Positions 4,926 to 12,967 of a stretch of 14,299 bases of DNA are shown here, piece after piece. The translations under genes and the position numbers were made by a program. Under the pieces are notes generated by a model, which searched no databases, was not told where the DNA came from, and saw nothing but the letters and a program-made list of their open reading frames with translations. Source of the DNA: Bacteroidales bacterium UBA1628 (GTDB taxonomy: Bacteria > Bacteroidota > Bacteroidia > Bacteroidales > UBA932); NCBI GenBank assembly GCA_002321335.1, contig DCMG01000122.1:1-14299 (forward strand), written 5' to 3'. The number at the start of each line of letters is the position of its first letter. Position 1 is the first letter of the stretch.

Positions 4926-7136
4926 ATGGAAATTGACTCGTCATTGCTGAATTCCAAGCTCAAAGAATTCTTCGGTTTTGATTCCTTCAAGGGGGATCAG
5001 GAGAGGATTATCCGGAACTTGCTGGAGGGCAAGGACACCTTTGTCCTGATGCCCACGGGCGGCGGAAAGTCGTTGTGCTTCCAGCTGCCGGCTTTGGTTA
5101 TGCCTGGCACCGCCATCGTGATCTCTCCTCTGATCGCTTTGATGAAGAATCAAGTGGATGTGATCAGGGGGTTCGTGGAGGAGCAGGACGGAGTCGCTCA
5201 TTTCCTTAACTCGTCATTGAACAGGGCTCAAATCCAGGAGGTCAGGGCGGATGTGCTTTCCGGTGTGACCAAACTGCTTTATGTGGCTCCTGAGTCCCTT
5301 ACCAAGGAGGAGAATGTCGAGCTTCTCCGTGAGGTGAACATCTCTTTCTACGCTGTTGACGAGGCTCATTGCATTTCCGAATGGGGGCATGATTTCAGAC
5401 CTGAGTACCGCAGGATCAGGGACATGGTGCATACGATAGGCCGCGCTCCCATCATAGCCTTGACGGCGACCGCCACCCCGAAAGTCCAGAACGACATCCA
5501 GAAGAATCTCGGAATCATGGACGCGACCGTCTTCAAGTCCTCGTTCAACAGGCCGAATCTATACTATGAGGTCCGTGATAAAGTCGATCCCGACAAAGAC
5601 ATAATCAGGTACATCAAACAGCATCCTGGAAAGTCGGGAATCATTTACTGCCTCAGCCGTAAGAAGGTTGAGGAGATAGCGAGATTGTTGGAGATCAATG
5701 GAATCAGAGCCCTGCCTTATCATGCCGGGCTGGACGCCAAGACAAGGGCCGAGAATCAGGACAGGTTCCTGATGGAGGATGTGGATGTGATCGTGGCCAC
5801 CATAGCGTTCGGCATGGGAATAGACAAGCCGGATGTACGCTTTGTCATGCACTATGATATTCCCAAAAGCATCGAAGGGTACTATCAGGAGACCGGGCGG
5901 GCAGGGCGTGACGGTGAGAACGCCGAATGCATAACCTACTATAGTTACAAGGACATCCGTAAACTGGAGAAATTCATGCAGGGCAAGCCTGTCTCCGAGC
6001 AGGAGATTGGCCGTCAGCTGCTTATGGACACTGTCGCCTACGCTGAGTCCAATATTTGCCGCCGCCGGATGCTGCTGAACTATTTCGGGGAGGATTACCC
6101 GAAGGACAATTGCGGACTGTGTGACAATTGTGTCAACCCGAAGGCCACATTCGACGGGCGTAAGGAAATGAGTCTTGTGATAAGGCTGATCAAGTCTCTT
6201 CCGGAGCATTTTAAGATAGAGCATCTGGCTTCGGTTCTGGCAGGACAGACCAATGCGATGATCAAGTCTTACCGTCACGACACATTCCCGCTTTTCGGCT
6301 CGGGCAGCGGACACAGTGTGAATTTTTGGTGTGCGGTCATCAATCAAGGGCTTCTGCTTCACCTTCTGGAGAAAGAGATAGAAACCTACGGTCTGATTTA
6401 CGTGACCCATAAAGGGGAGGAGTTTTTCCGCAATCCGTATGAGATCCGTCTTGTCGAGGACCGTGTTTTCAACGGAAAGGATTCTGATGATGACGACGAT
6501 GACGATGCTCCGTCAGGATCTGGAGTGAAAGGTGGCGGCGGAGGCGACGCCGCCTTGTTGTCCATGCTCAAGAGCCTCAGGAAGGACATTTCCAAGAAAC
6601 TGAATCTCCAGCCTTGGATCATTTTCGGAGACCCGGCGCTTGAGGATATGTCGATCCTCTATCCGATAACCTATGACGAACTGCATAATTGTCAGGGAGT
6701 TGGTGAAGGAAAGGCGAGGAAATACGGCAAGGAGTTCATTGACTTGATCCGAAGGTATGTAGAAGAGAACGACATCACCAGACCCGAGGACTTTGTTGTG
6801 AAATCAGCCCCTACCAAGAGTGCCGACAAGATATTCATTATCCAAAGCGTTGACAGACGTATGTCGTTGGAGGACATCGCTGATGCGAAGGGGCTTGAAC
6901 TTGAGGATCTTGTGGGTGAGATTGAAGGCATTGTCTCCTCCGGCACCAAACTGGATCTGAACTACTATATCTGCCAGACCATTGACGATGAGGTCGTTGA
7001 TGAGATATATGAATATTTCAAAAGTGAGGCGGCCTCTGACTCTGTGGAGGAGGCCATCAAGGAATTGGGATCCGATTATGAGGAGATGGAGATACGTCTT
7101 GTGAGAATAAAATTCCTCTGCGAGATTGCCTCTTAG
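4926..7136 (+). CDS. recQ: ATP-dependent DNA helicase RecQ
   Basis: RecQ is a 3'-to-5' helicase acting in recombination and in repair of stalled forks. Helicase motifs appear in order: motif 0 around Q25, Walker A TGGGKS (44-49), DEAH (145-148) followed by CISEWGHDFRP, TATATP, GIIYCLSRKKVEEIA, and the motif V/VI block AFGMGIDKPDVR to YYQETGRAGRDG. A zinc site follows (C378, C396, C399, C402), then a winged-helix RQC region. Residues 519-527 are Asp-rich (DSDDDDDDD) and lead through a Gly/Ser linker to an HRDC domain at about 545-620. The last 110 or so residues hold a further helix-turn-helix module (RRMSLEDIADAKGLELEDL), which makes the 736-aa protein longer than E. coli RecQ (about 610). 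The stop codon overlaps that of the convergent phosphatase gene. Confidence 0.97.
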   Translation: MEIDSSLLNSKLKEFFGFDSFKGDQERIIRNLLEGKDTFVLMPTGGGKSLCFQLPALVMPGTAIVISPLIALMKNQVDVIRGFVEEQDGVAHFLNSSLNRAQIQEVRADVLSGVTKLLYVAPESLTKEENVELLREVNISFYAVDEAHCISEWGHDFRPEYRRIRDMVHTIGRAPIIALTATATPKVQNDIQKNLGIMDATVFKSSFNRPNLYYEVRDKVDPDKDIIRYIKQHPGKSGIIYCLSRKKVEEIARLLEINGIRALPYHAGLDAKTRAENQDRFLMEDVDVIVATIAFGMGIDKPDVRFVMHYDIPKSIEGYYQETGRAGRDGENAECITYYSYKDIRKLEKFMQGKPVSEQEIGRQLLMDTVAYAESNICRRRMLLNYFGEDYPKDNCGLCDNCVNPKATFDGRKEMSLVIRLIKSLPEHFKIEHLASVLAGQTNAMIKSYRHDTFPLFGSGSGHSVNFWCAVINQGLLLHLLEKEIETYGLIYVTHKGEEFFRNPYEIRLVEDRVFNGKDSDDDDDDDAPSGSGVKGGGGGDAALLSMLKSLRKDISKKLNLQPWIIFGDPALEDMSILYPITYDELHNCQGVGEGKARKYGKEFIDLIRRYVEENDITRPEDFVVKSAPTKSADKIFIIQSVDRRMSLEDIADAKGLELEDLVGEIEGIVSSGTKLDLNYYICQTIDDEVVDEIYEYFKSEAASDSVEEAIKELGSDYEEMEIRLVRIKFLCEIAS

Positions 7137-7984
7137 ATTGTCACCATCCTGAGTCTGCGGTCTTCATAATGGCCGAGCCTCCGGAATCCGAACATCTTGA
7201 CATATTGTGCGAAATAGTCGAACCTGTCTCCGACCTGCTCCGGTGTGTGGGAATCTGATCCCATGCAGATGATCTCCCCGCCCAGCTCCATGTACCTTAT
7301 CAGGATGTCCTTGTCAAGTTGCGGCGCGCGCAATCCGTAGGTCTTGTAGCTTTTGGTGTTGATCTCCAGCCCTTTTCCGTTCTCGATCAAATACTTGAAT
7401 ATCTCGTCGAACAGCCCCGGAAAGTCCCGGTACAAAACACTTTCCTTCGGGTACGGGGCGTAGCGCGCCACATAATCGAAATGCCCCATGATGTCGAAGT
7501 CCCCGAGCCAGCGCATTTCCCGGAGGATTGTCTCAAGGTAGCGGCCGTAGGCTTCCTTCCAGTTCTTTCCCTTGAAATAAGGCCCGAAGTACGGGTCCGT
7601 GTCTTCAAGGTAGTGCACCGAGGCGATGATCTGGTCGAACTTGTGTTTCGAGAGAAGTTCTCTGGTCTGTTCGTGGTTCTTTTCGCCAAGACCAAGCTCT
7701 ATTCCTTTGAATATCCTGAACTTTCTGGATGCGGCTTTCCCGAAGGCGCCGTCGGCGATGAGGCCGTTCACCCTGTCGATTTCCGTCTGTTGTGCTTTCA
7801 CGTCGAATGCCTCGCTGACGATCGGCACGAACTCCTCCTTCATCTTTGGAACATAAAAATCGCAGTGGTCGGTGAAACATATTCCTCCGAACCCTTTTCC
7901 CGCTGCCGCCATGGCACTTTTTTCCACTGTTGTCCCCTCTCCGTCGAATGAGAATTGGCTATGATTGTGTGTGTCGAAAAACAT
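7133..7984 (-). CDS. PHP-family phosphatase, HisJ-type (probable histidinol-phosphatase)
   Basis: The protein is a PHP-fold metal-dependent phosphoesterase. Metal-ligand signatures are visible in order: DTHNHSQFSFDG at the N-terminus, FTDHCDF, the Glu of KGIELGLGE, ASVHYLE, IMGHFDYVARY, and GSDSHTPEQVG near the C-terminus. The length (283 aa from the ATG at 7982-7984) and motif spacing fit the HisJ-like histidinol-phosphatase family, which would dephosphorylate L-histidinol phosphate in histidine synthesis. No his genes are nearby, so the substrate is inferred from family only. A GTG at 7988-7990 would add two residues. The stop codon overlaps the recQ stop (7133-7136) on the opposite strand, leaving no room for a terminator between the two genes. 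Confidence 0.85.
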   Translation of the reverse strand: MFFDTHNHSQFSFDGEGTTVEKSAMAAAGKGFGGICFTDHCDFYVPKMKEEFVPIVSEAFDVKAQQTEIDRVNGLIADGAFGKAASRKFRIFKGIELGLGEKNHEQTRELLSKHKFDQIIASVHYLEDTDPYFGPYFKGKNWKEAYGRYLETILREMRWLGDFDIMGHFDYVARYAPYPKESVLYRDFPGLFDEIFKYLIENGKGLEINTKSYKTYGLRAPQLDKDILIRYMELGGEIICMGSDSHTPEQVGDRFDYFAQYVKMFGFRRLGHYEDRRLRMVTI

Positions 7985-7989
7985 AGGCA

Positions 7990-8021
7990 CGAATATAGCA
8001 TTTTTTCCTTAAATTTGTAAA
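7990..8021 (-). promoter_or_regulatory. Weak promoter candidate for the PHP phosphatase gene
   Basis: On the minus strand, TTTA (8021-8018) and TATATTCG (7997-7990) are 20 nt apart, matching 10 of 12 consensus positions. The implied start would fall at or next to the ATG at 7984, giving a leaderless mRNA, so this may be a chance match in AT-rich DNA. Confidence 0.25.
8010..8017 (+). promoter_or_regulatory. -7 promoter element upstream of the DUF308-dnaG-metG run
   Basis: TAAATTTG (8010-8017) fully matches the Bacteroidota -7 box TAnnTTTG and lies 26 nt before the ATG at 8044. No TTTG is seen at the expected -33 position (about 7986-7989), so the call rests on one element. Confidence 0.4.
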
Positions 8022-8043
8022 TTGTAATTTGCCTTAAAAGAAT

Positions 8044-8691
8044 ATGATCATGTTTACGTTTGGCTACAAATCTTCGTTCAGCAGCATCCTCAGGGCGCTG
8101 GCTGCCATAGGTATAGGTCTGGTGATGATTTTTGACAACGCGGCTTCGGTGACGGTTGTGAAGGTCATCGCGGCGTTCCTGCTTGCTTCGGGAATCGTAT
8201 CGTTGGTTTATGGCTTCATCCGCAACAAGAGGGACGGAGTGCTTCCGTTGATGGCAGTGAACGCCGTGGTGGATTTGATTTTGGGCATCCTGTTGTTCCT
8301 CAACCCTGTCTGGGTGGCCGGATTCATCGTCACATTGATAGGAATCGCGCTGATTCTTTTCGGCGGCATCCAGTTGCTGGCGTTGGCCGGCACGCTTTCG
8401 CTTCTCGGTGCTGGATTCTCCACGCTGATTCTGTCGATCTGCGCCGTGATCGGAGGGGCATTCCTGCTCTTCAACCCGTTCGGCGAGAGGATCATGAGCA
8501 TCTGCGCCGGAAGTTTTCTGGTGCTGTACGGAGTTTCGGAACTGATCTCCGCATGGCGTATACGCAAGGCCAAGGAGGCTTATGAGATCCGTTTCAGCAC
8601 ACCGGAAGATCCGCAATCTGACCAGGATGTGATCGAGACCTCAGGCCTTGATGATGCCAAGGAGGTGGACTATACTAAAGTAGACGAATAG
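8044..8691 (+). CDS. DUF308/HdeD-like six-helix membrane protein
   Basis: This is an inner-membrane protein of 215 residues with six hydrophobic helices at about 13-30, 36-58, 66-86, 88-112, 125-143 and 148-168, paired by short turns. The repeated pattern of a helix ending in a VMIFDN, LLFLNP or LLFNPF turn is typical of DUF308. That family includes HdeD, which is linked to acid resistance in enterobacteria; the role here is unknown. A charged, acidic tail (about 175-215, ending YTKVDE) is probably cytoplasmic. I start at the ATG at 8044. A second ATG at 8050 would remove two residues. The stop codon is 2 nt before the dnaG ATG, so translation of the two is probably coupled. Confidence 0.82.
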   Translation: MIMFTFGYKSSFSSILRALAAIGIGLVMIFDNAASVTVVKVIAAFLLASGIVSLVYGFIRNKRDGVLPLMAVNAVVDLILGILLFLNPVWVAGFIVTLIGIALILFGGIQLLALAGTLSLLGAGFSTLILSICAVIGGAFLLFNPFGERIMSICAGSFLVLYGVSELISAWRIRKAKEAYEIRFSTPEDPQSDQDVIETSGLDDAKEVDYTKVDE

Positions 8692-8693
8692 GA

Positions 8694-10736
8694 ATGATTC
8701 CTCAGGAAACGGTTCAGAAAATCCTCGACACCGCCAGGATTGAGGAGGTCATAGGCGACTTCGTGACTTTAAGAAAGCGCGGGGCCGACCTTTGGGCATG
8801 CTGTCCGTTTCATGGTGAGAAGACACCGTCCTTTCATGTTATTCCTGCGAAAGGGCAGTTCTATTGTTTCGGATGCCACAAGGGCGGGTCGGCTATCGGC
8901 TTCGTCATGGACTACGAGCACCTGTCCTACGTGGAGGCTTTGCGGTATCTTGCGAAAAAATACAACATCGAAATAGTCGAGAAAGAGGAGACCGCGGAGG
9001 ACATAGCGAACCGCCAGCGGAACGAAAGCCTTCTGCTTGTCTCTGAATATGCCGGCAATTTCTTCAAGGAGCAGCTGAAGACTGCGGAAGGCCGGGCTGT
9101 GGGCCTTGAATATTTCCACTCCCGCGGGCTGGAAGACTCCACCATCGAGAAATACGGCCTCGGATGGGCGCCGTCGAGCCGCCACGCTCTCACTGATGCG
9201 GCCAAGGCGGCCGGGTACAAGGATGAATATCTTCTTGAGACAGGGCTGTGCGCCGCGTACGATTCGGACAATCAGCTGCACGACAGGTTCTTCGACCGTG
9301 TGGTGTTTCCGATTCATTCGGTGAGCGGAAGGGTCATCGCTTTCGGGGCAAGGACGTTGAAATCCAAAGAGCCGGGCAAGCCTTACGCTAAGTATGTCAA
9401 TTCCAAGGAGTCCGACATTTATGTCAAGAACAAGTCGCTCTATGGCATCTGGTTCGCCAAGAACGAGATGGCCCGCAAGGACAAATGTTATCTGGTAGAG
9501 GGTTATCTGGATGTGCTTTCGATGCATCAGCTCGGGATCACCAACGTGGTGGCCTCCAGTGGAACGGCCTTGACAGAGGGGCAGATAGGCCTTATCAAGC
9601 GTTTCACGCAGAACGTCACGATCATGTACGACGGGGATTCTGCCGGAATCCATGCCGCTTTGAGGGGAATCGACATGTTCCTGCGTGAGGGAATGAATGT
9701 GAAGGTGGTGCTGATTCCTGACGGGGATGATCCGGATTCATATTCCAGAAAACATTCTTTGGCTGAGGTCGAGGAGTTCCTTGCCGGGGCGGAGATGGAC
9801 TTCGTGGATTTCAAGTCCTCGCTGCTGATGAAGGACACTGCCAGGGATCCGCTCAAAAGGGCTGAGGTAATCAACGACATCGCTGACACAATCGCTGACA
9901 TACCGGATGCCGTTAAGAGATCCGTCTATGTGGATTTCCTTAGTGACAAGTTTGAAATCCGGCGTGATATTCTGGACGAGAGGATAGGCGCCACGCGGTC
10001 CAAGAGGCTCATTGAGGAGAAAAAAGCCGCAGACCGTGAAAGGCGTCAGGTTCAGGCTGCATCAGTGGCTTCGACAGGTTCAGCCACCGATGCGGCTCCG
10101 GTGGCTGTGCCTGTCGAAGCCGCAGAAGAACCAGTCCGGCGTACCGGCCTGGATGCCTTGATAGACAACCGGATAATGGCCACCGCCGAGCGCGACCTGC
10201 TGAATTTCATCCTCACCTACGGGACCACCAAATTGGAGTTCCAGAGTGATTCGGATTTTTATTCCGGCTCGGACGAGGAGGCACTGACCGTGTTTGACTT
10301 CATCAGCCAGGCGTTGGAGGGGGATGATTCCAGATTTGCAAACACAGTCTTCAGGAAGGCATACGAGGCATATTCCAAAGACTATTATGAGGGATATTCA
10401 CAGGAGGAGATTGTCAAGCATCTGATGGACGGGGAGGATAGGGATGTGGCCTATGTGGCCGCCCAATTGTCCACGGACGAGAGGTACGAACTGTCGGTAA
10501 AGCATCTGCGGCAGTCCATGATGTCAAAGGGGTCATGGCTGACGATTTATGTTCCAAAGGCTATTCTGGTCTTCCAGCAAAGCCGTATGGAGAACAAGGA
10601 CAGCGAATTGAAGGAACAACTCCGGCAAGCACAGGCCGTTTCCGACGGAGACCGGGTGATGGAAATCATGCAGGAGATGCTGAAAGTGCAGAAAGCACTT
10701 AAAATGGTGAAAGTCAGATTGGGAAGAGAAAGATAA
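8694..10736 (+). CDS. dnaG: DNA primase
   Basis: DnaG makes the RNA primers for chromosome replication. The CHC2-type zinc-binding domain is at the N-terminus (ligands C37, H40, C58, C61 around CPFHGEKTPSFHV and FYCFGCHKGG). The RNA polymerase core follows, with YAKYVNSKESDIYVKNKSLYG-like basic motifs. The TOPRIM fold shows the expected acidic residues: E269 in VEGYLDV, D313/D315 in YDGDSAG, and D343-D348 in DGDDPDS. The C-terminal helicase-interaction region runs from about residue 490 to 680. Unusually, residues 457-477 of the linker before this region (SVASTG to PVEAA) are encoded by a palindromic repeat found elsewhere in the window (10065-10123). The frame is intact and all core motifs are present, so the gene should be functional. 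Confidence 0.97.
   Translation: MIPQETVQKILDTARIEEVIGDFVTLRKRGADLWACCPFHGEKTPSFHVIPAKGQFYCFGCHKGGSAIGFVMDYEHLSYVEALRYLAKKYNIEIVEKEETAEDIANRQRNESLLLVSEYAGNFFKEQLKTAEGRAVGLEYFHSRGLEDSTIEKYGLGWAPSSRHALTDAAKAAGYKDEYLLETGLCAAYDSDNQLHDRFFDRVVFPIHSVSGRVIAFGARTLKSKEPGKPYAKYVNSKESDIYVKNKSLYGIWFAKNEMARKDKCYLVEGYLDVLSMHQLGITNVVASSGTALTEGQIGLIKRFTQNVTIMYDGDSAGIHAALRGIDMFLREGMNVKVVLIPDGDDPDSYSRKHSLAEVEEFLAGAEMDFVDFKSSLLMKDTARDPLKRAEVINDIADTIADIPDAVKRSVYVDFLSDKFEIRRDILDERIGATRSKRLIEEKKAADRERRQVQAASVASTGSATDAAPVAVPVEAAEEPVRRTGLDALIDNRIMATAERDLLNFILTYGTTKLEFQSDSDFYSGSDEEALTVFDFISQALEGDDSRFANTVFRKAYEAYSKDYYEGYSQEEIVKHLMDGEDRDVAYVAAQLSTDERYELSVKHLRQSMMSKGSWLTIYVPKAILVFQQSRMENKDSELKEQLRQAQAVSDGDRVMEIMQEMLKVQKALKMVKVRLGRER
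10065..10123. repeat. REP-like palindromic element, copy 3, inside dnaG
   Basis: TTCGACAGGTTCAGCCACC (10070-10088) and GGTGGCTGTGCCTGTCGAA (10100-10118) are inverted copies matching at 17 of 19 positions, with an 11-nt spacer. The left unit folds as GTGGCT (10065-10070) with AGCCAC (10082-10087) around an 11-nt loop. The right unit folds as GTGGCT (10101-10106) with AGCCGC (10118-10123), including one G-U pair, again with an 11-nt loop. It is the same design as the copies at 1740 and 3357, but it is read through in frame by dnaG. Confidence 0.85.
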
Positions 10737-10741
10737 TATTC

Positions 10742-12946
10742 ATGAATATGGAAAAGAAATTCAAGAGAACACTTGTGACCTGTGCGTTGCCTTATGCCAA
10801 CGGACCGGTCCACATCGGGCATCTGGCCGGGGTATATGTGCCGGCGGACATCTATGTCAGGTACCTCAGAATGAGGGGTGAGGATGTGCTTTATGTCTGC
10901 GGAAGCGATGAGCACGGAGTTCCGATTACCATCAAGGCCCGCAAGGAGGGTTGCACTCCTCAGGACATAGTTGACCGTTACCATAAGCTCATAAAGGACT
11001 CGTTCACGGGTCTGGGAATCAATTTCGACATCTATGGCCGCACGTCTTCGGAGGTGCACGAGAAGAACGCTTCGGAGTTCTTCCGCAAGTTGTACGATGA
11101 GGGTAAGTTCATCACAAAGGAATCTGAACAGTACTACGACCCCGAAGCCAAGCAGTTCCTCGCTGACCGTTACATCATGGGAACCTGTCCTAAGTGCGGC
11201 AATCCTGATGCCTACGGTGATCAATGCGAGAAGTGCGGCAGCACGTTGAGTCCGGAGGAACTGATCAATCCTAAGTCAAAGCTCAGCGGGGCCGAGCCGG
11301 TCAAGAAGAAGACCACTCACTGGTATCTTCCTCTGGATCAGTACGAACCATGGCTTCGTGAATGGATTCTGGAACAGCACAAGGAGTGGAGGAGCAACGT
11401 CTATGGCCAGTGCAAGAGCTGGATCGACGGCGGCCTGCAGCCACGCGCTGTGAGCCGTGACCTTGACTGGGGAGTGCCGGTTCCTGTCGAGGGAGCCGAG
11501 GGCAAGGTGCTCTATGTCTGGTTCGACGCTCCGATCGGGTATATTTCCAACACCCAGGAACTTCTTCCGCAGTCTTGGGAGAAGTGGTGGAAGAGCGAGG
11601 ACACTCGCCTTGTGCATTTCATCGGCAAGGACAACATCGTGTTCCACTGCATCGTGTTCCCTTCGATGCTCAAGGCCTACGGGGACGGCTACATCCTTCC
11701 TGACAACGTGCCGGCCAACGAGTTCCTCAACCTTGAGGGCGACAAGATTTCCACGTCCCGCAACTGGGCCGTCTGGGCTCATGAGTATCTGGAGCAGTTC
11801 CCTGGCAAGCAGGATGTCATGAGGTACGTTCTCACTGCCAATGCTCCTGAGACTAAGGACAACGATTTCAGCTGGAAGGACTTCCAGACACGCAACAACA
11901 GTGAGTTGGTCGCCATATTCGGAAATTTTGTGAACCGCGCTGTTGTGCTGACTCACAAGTATTTCGATGGAAAGGTCCCTGCTCGCGGAGAACTTCAGGA
12001 AGTTGACAAGGCTGCACTTGGGGAGATTCCTGCGCTCAAGGCTTCGCTTGAGAGGAATCTTGACGGATTCCATTTCCGCGAGGCTCTGAAGGACGCCATG
12101 TCGATCGCCCGTGTGGGCAACAAGTATATTTCCGACACGGAGCCTTGGAAGGTCGCAAAGTCGGACATGGATCGTTGCGCCACCATCCTGAATGTCAGCC
12201 TGCAGATCTGCGCCGACCTTGCTGTGGCCTTCGAGCCATTCACTCCGTTCGCTGCCGAGAGGCTTCGCAAGATGCTCGGAGTCTGCCTCTGCGCCGGCAT
12301 TGACCACCGTAATGGTGAGCAGGAGACCGCCAACACCTACAAGGAAGGCGAGTGCGCCGCTCTGCACACGGTGTCAGCCTCGGGCGTTGAACAGCAGCCG
12401 AATTGCCCTGGCTCCGGCAAATGCGTGTGCCTCGGCTGGGATGTTCTTGGCGATGAGAATATCCTTCCTGCCGGACATGAGATTGGCGCCGCAGAACTGT
12501 TGTTCGCCAAGATCGAGGATGAGGCCATCAATGCCCAGCTTGCACGTCTTGACACTATCCGTGCCGAGAGAGAGGCCGCGGAAAAGGCAGAGGCAGCAAA
12601 AAAGGTTATCCCTCAGAAGGCTGAATGCAGCTTCGAAGACTTTGAGAAGATGGACATCCGCACGGCCACCGTGCTTGCCGCCGAGCGTGTGCCTAAGACG
12701 GACAAACTGCTGAAACTCAGCATTGACACAGGAATCGACAAGAGGACGATTGTCTCCGGAATTGCTGAATATTACTCTCCGGAGGAGATGGTGGGCAGGC
12801 AGATATGCATCCTCGCCAACCTTCAGCCGAGGACAATCCGTGGGATTGAGTCCCGTGGAATGATCCTGATGGCGAAGCAGGGCGATGGAAAGATGAGGTT
12901 CATCACTCCGGCGGAAACCCTTAACAATGGTTCGATTGTAGGTTAA
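10742..12946 (+). CDS. metG: Methionyl-tRNA synthetase with C-terminal tRNA-binding domain
   Basis: MetG charges tRNA-Met with methionine. The class I signature HIGH is at 24-27 in PYANGPVHIGHLAG. The zinc knuckle carries C149, C152, C162 and C165, the second signature is KISTSR (335-340, equivalent to KMSKS), and an alpha-helical anticodon-binding domain runs to about 512. After a Lys/Ala-rich helix (about 600-622), residues 630-734 form the EMAP/Trbp111-type OB-fold (FEDFEKMDIRTATVL, ANLQPRTIRGIESRGMIL), which binds tRNA and promotes dimerisation. The unusual part is residues 515-563, a cysteine-rich stretch (C515, C517, C538, C555, C561, C563) between the end of the anticodon domain and the LPAGHEIGAAELLF segment. 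Relatives I remember have only a short loop there. The ATG at 10742 is 5 nt after the dnaG stop codon. Confidence 0.97.
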   Translation: MNMEKKFKRTLVTCALPYANGPVHIGHLAGVYVPADIYVRYLRMRGEDVLYVCGSDEHGVPITIKARKEGCTPQDIVDRYHKLIKDSFTGLGINFDIYGRTSSEVHEKNASEFFRKLYDEGKFITKESEQYYDPEAKQFLADRYIMGTCPKCGNPDAYGDQCEKCGSTLSPEELINPKSKLSGAEPVKKKTTHWYLPLDQYEPWLREWILEQHKEWRSNVYGQCKSWIDGGLQPRAVSRDLDWGVPVPVEGAEGKVLYVWFDAPIGYISNTQELLPQSWEKWWKSEDTRLVHFIGKDNIVFHCIVFPSMLKAYGDGYILPDNVPANEFLNLEGDKISTSRNWAVWAHEYLEQFPGKQDVMRYVLTANAPETKDNDFSWKDFQTRNNSELVAIFGNFVNRAVVLTHKYFDGKVPARGELQEVDKAALGEIPALKASLERNLDGFHFREALKDAMSIARVGNKYISDTEPWKVAKSDMDRCATILNVSLQICADLAVAFEPFTPFAAERLRKMLGVCLCAGIDHRNGEQETANTYKEGECAALHTVSASGVEQQPNCPGSGKCVCLGWDVLGDENILPAGHEIGAAELLFAKIEDEAINAQLARLDTIRAEREAAEKAEAAKKVIPQKAECSFEDFEKMDIRTATVLAAERVPKTDKLLKLSIDTGIDKRTIVSGIAEYYSPEEMVGRQICILANLQPRTIRGIESRGMILMAKQGDGKMRFITPAETLNNGSIVG

Positions 12947-12967
12947 TATATTCACATAATTAATAGT

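Noticed and set aside
7840..8616. Minus-strand open frame covering the DUF308 gene and the PHP gene start
   Set aside because: It crosses two supported genes and the AT-rich divergent promoter region, and its translation is a low-complexity charged sequence with no family likeness.
11276..12367. Long open frame on the minus strand across metG
   Set aside because: It lies wholly inside a well-supported metG frame and its translation shows no recognisable domain. Long antisense frames are expected here from codon bias. The same applies to 5559-6410 in recQ, 8769-9653 in dnaG and 420-1082 in pyrB.
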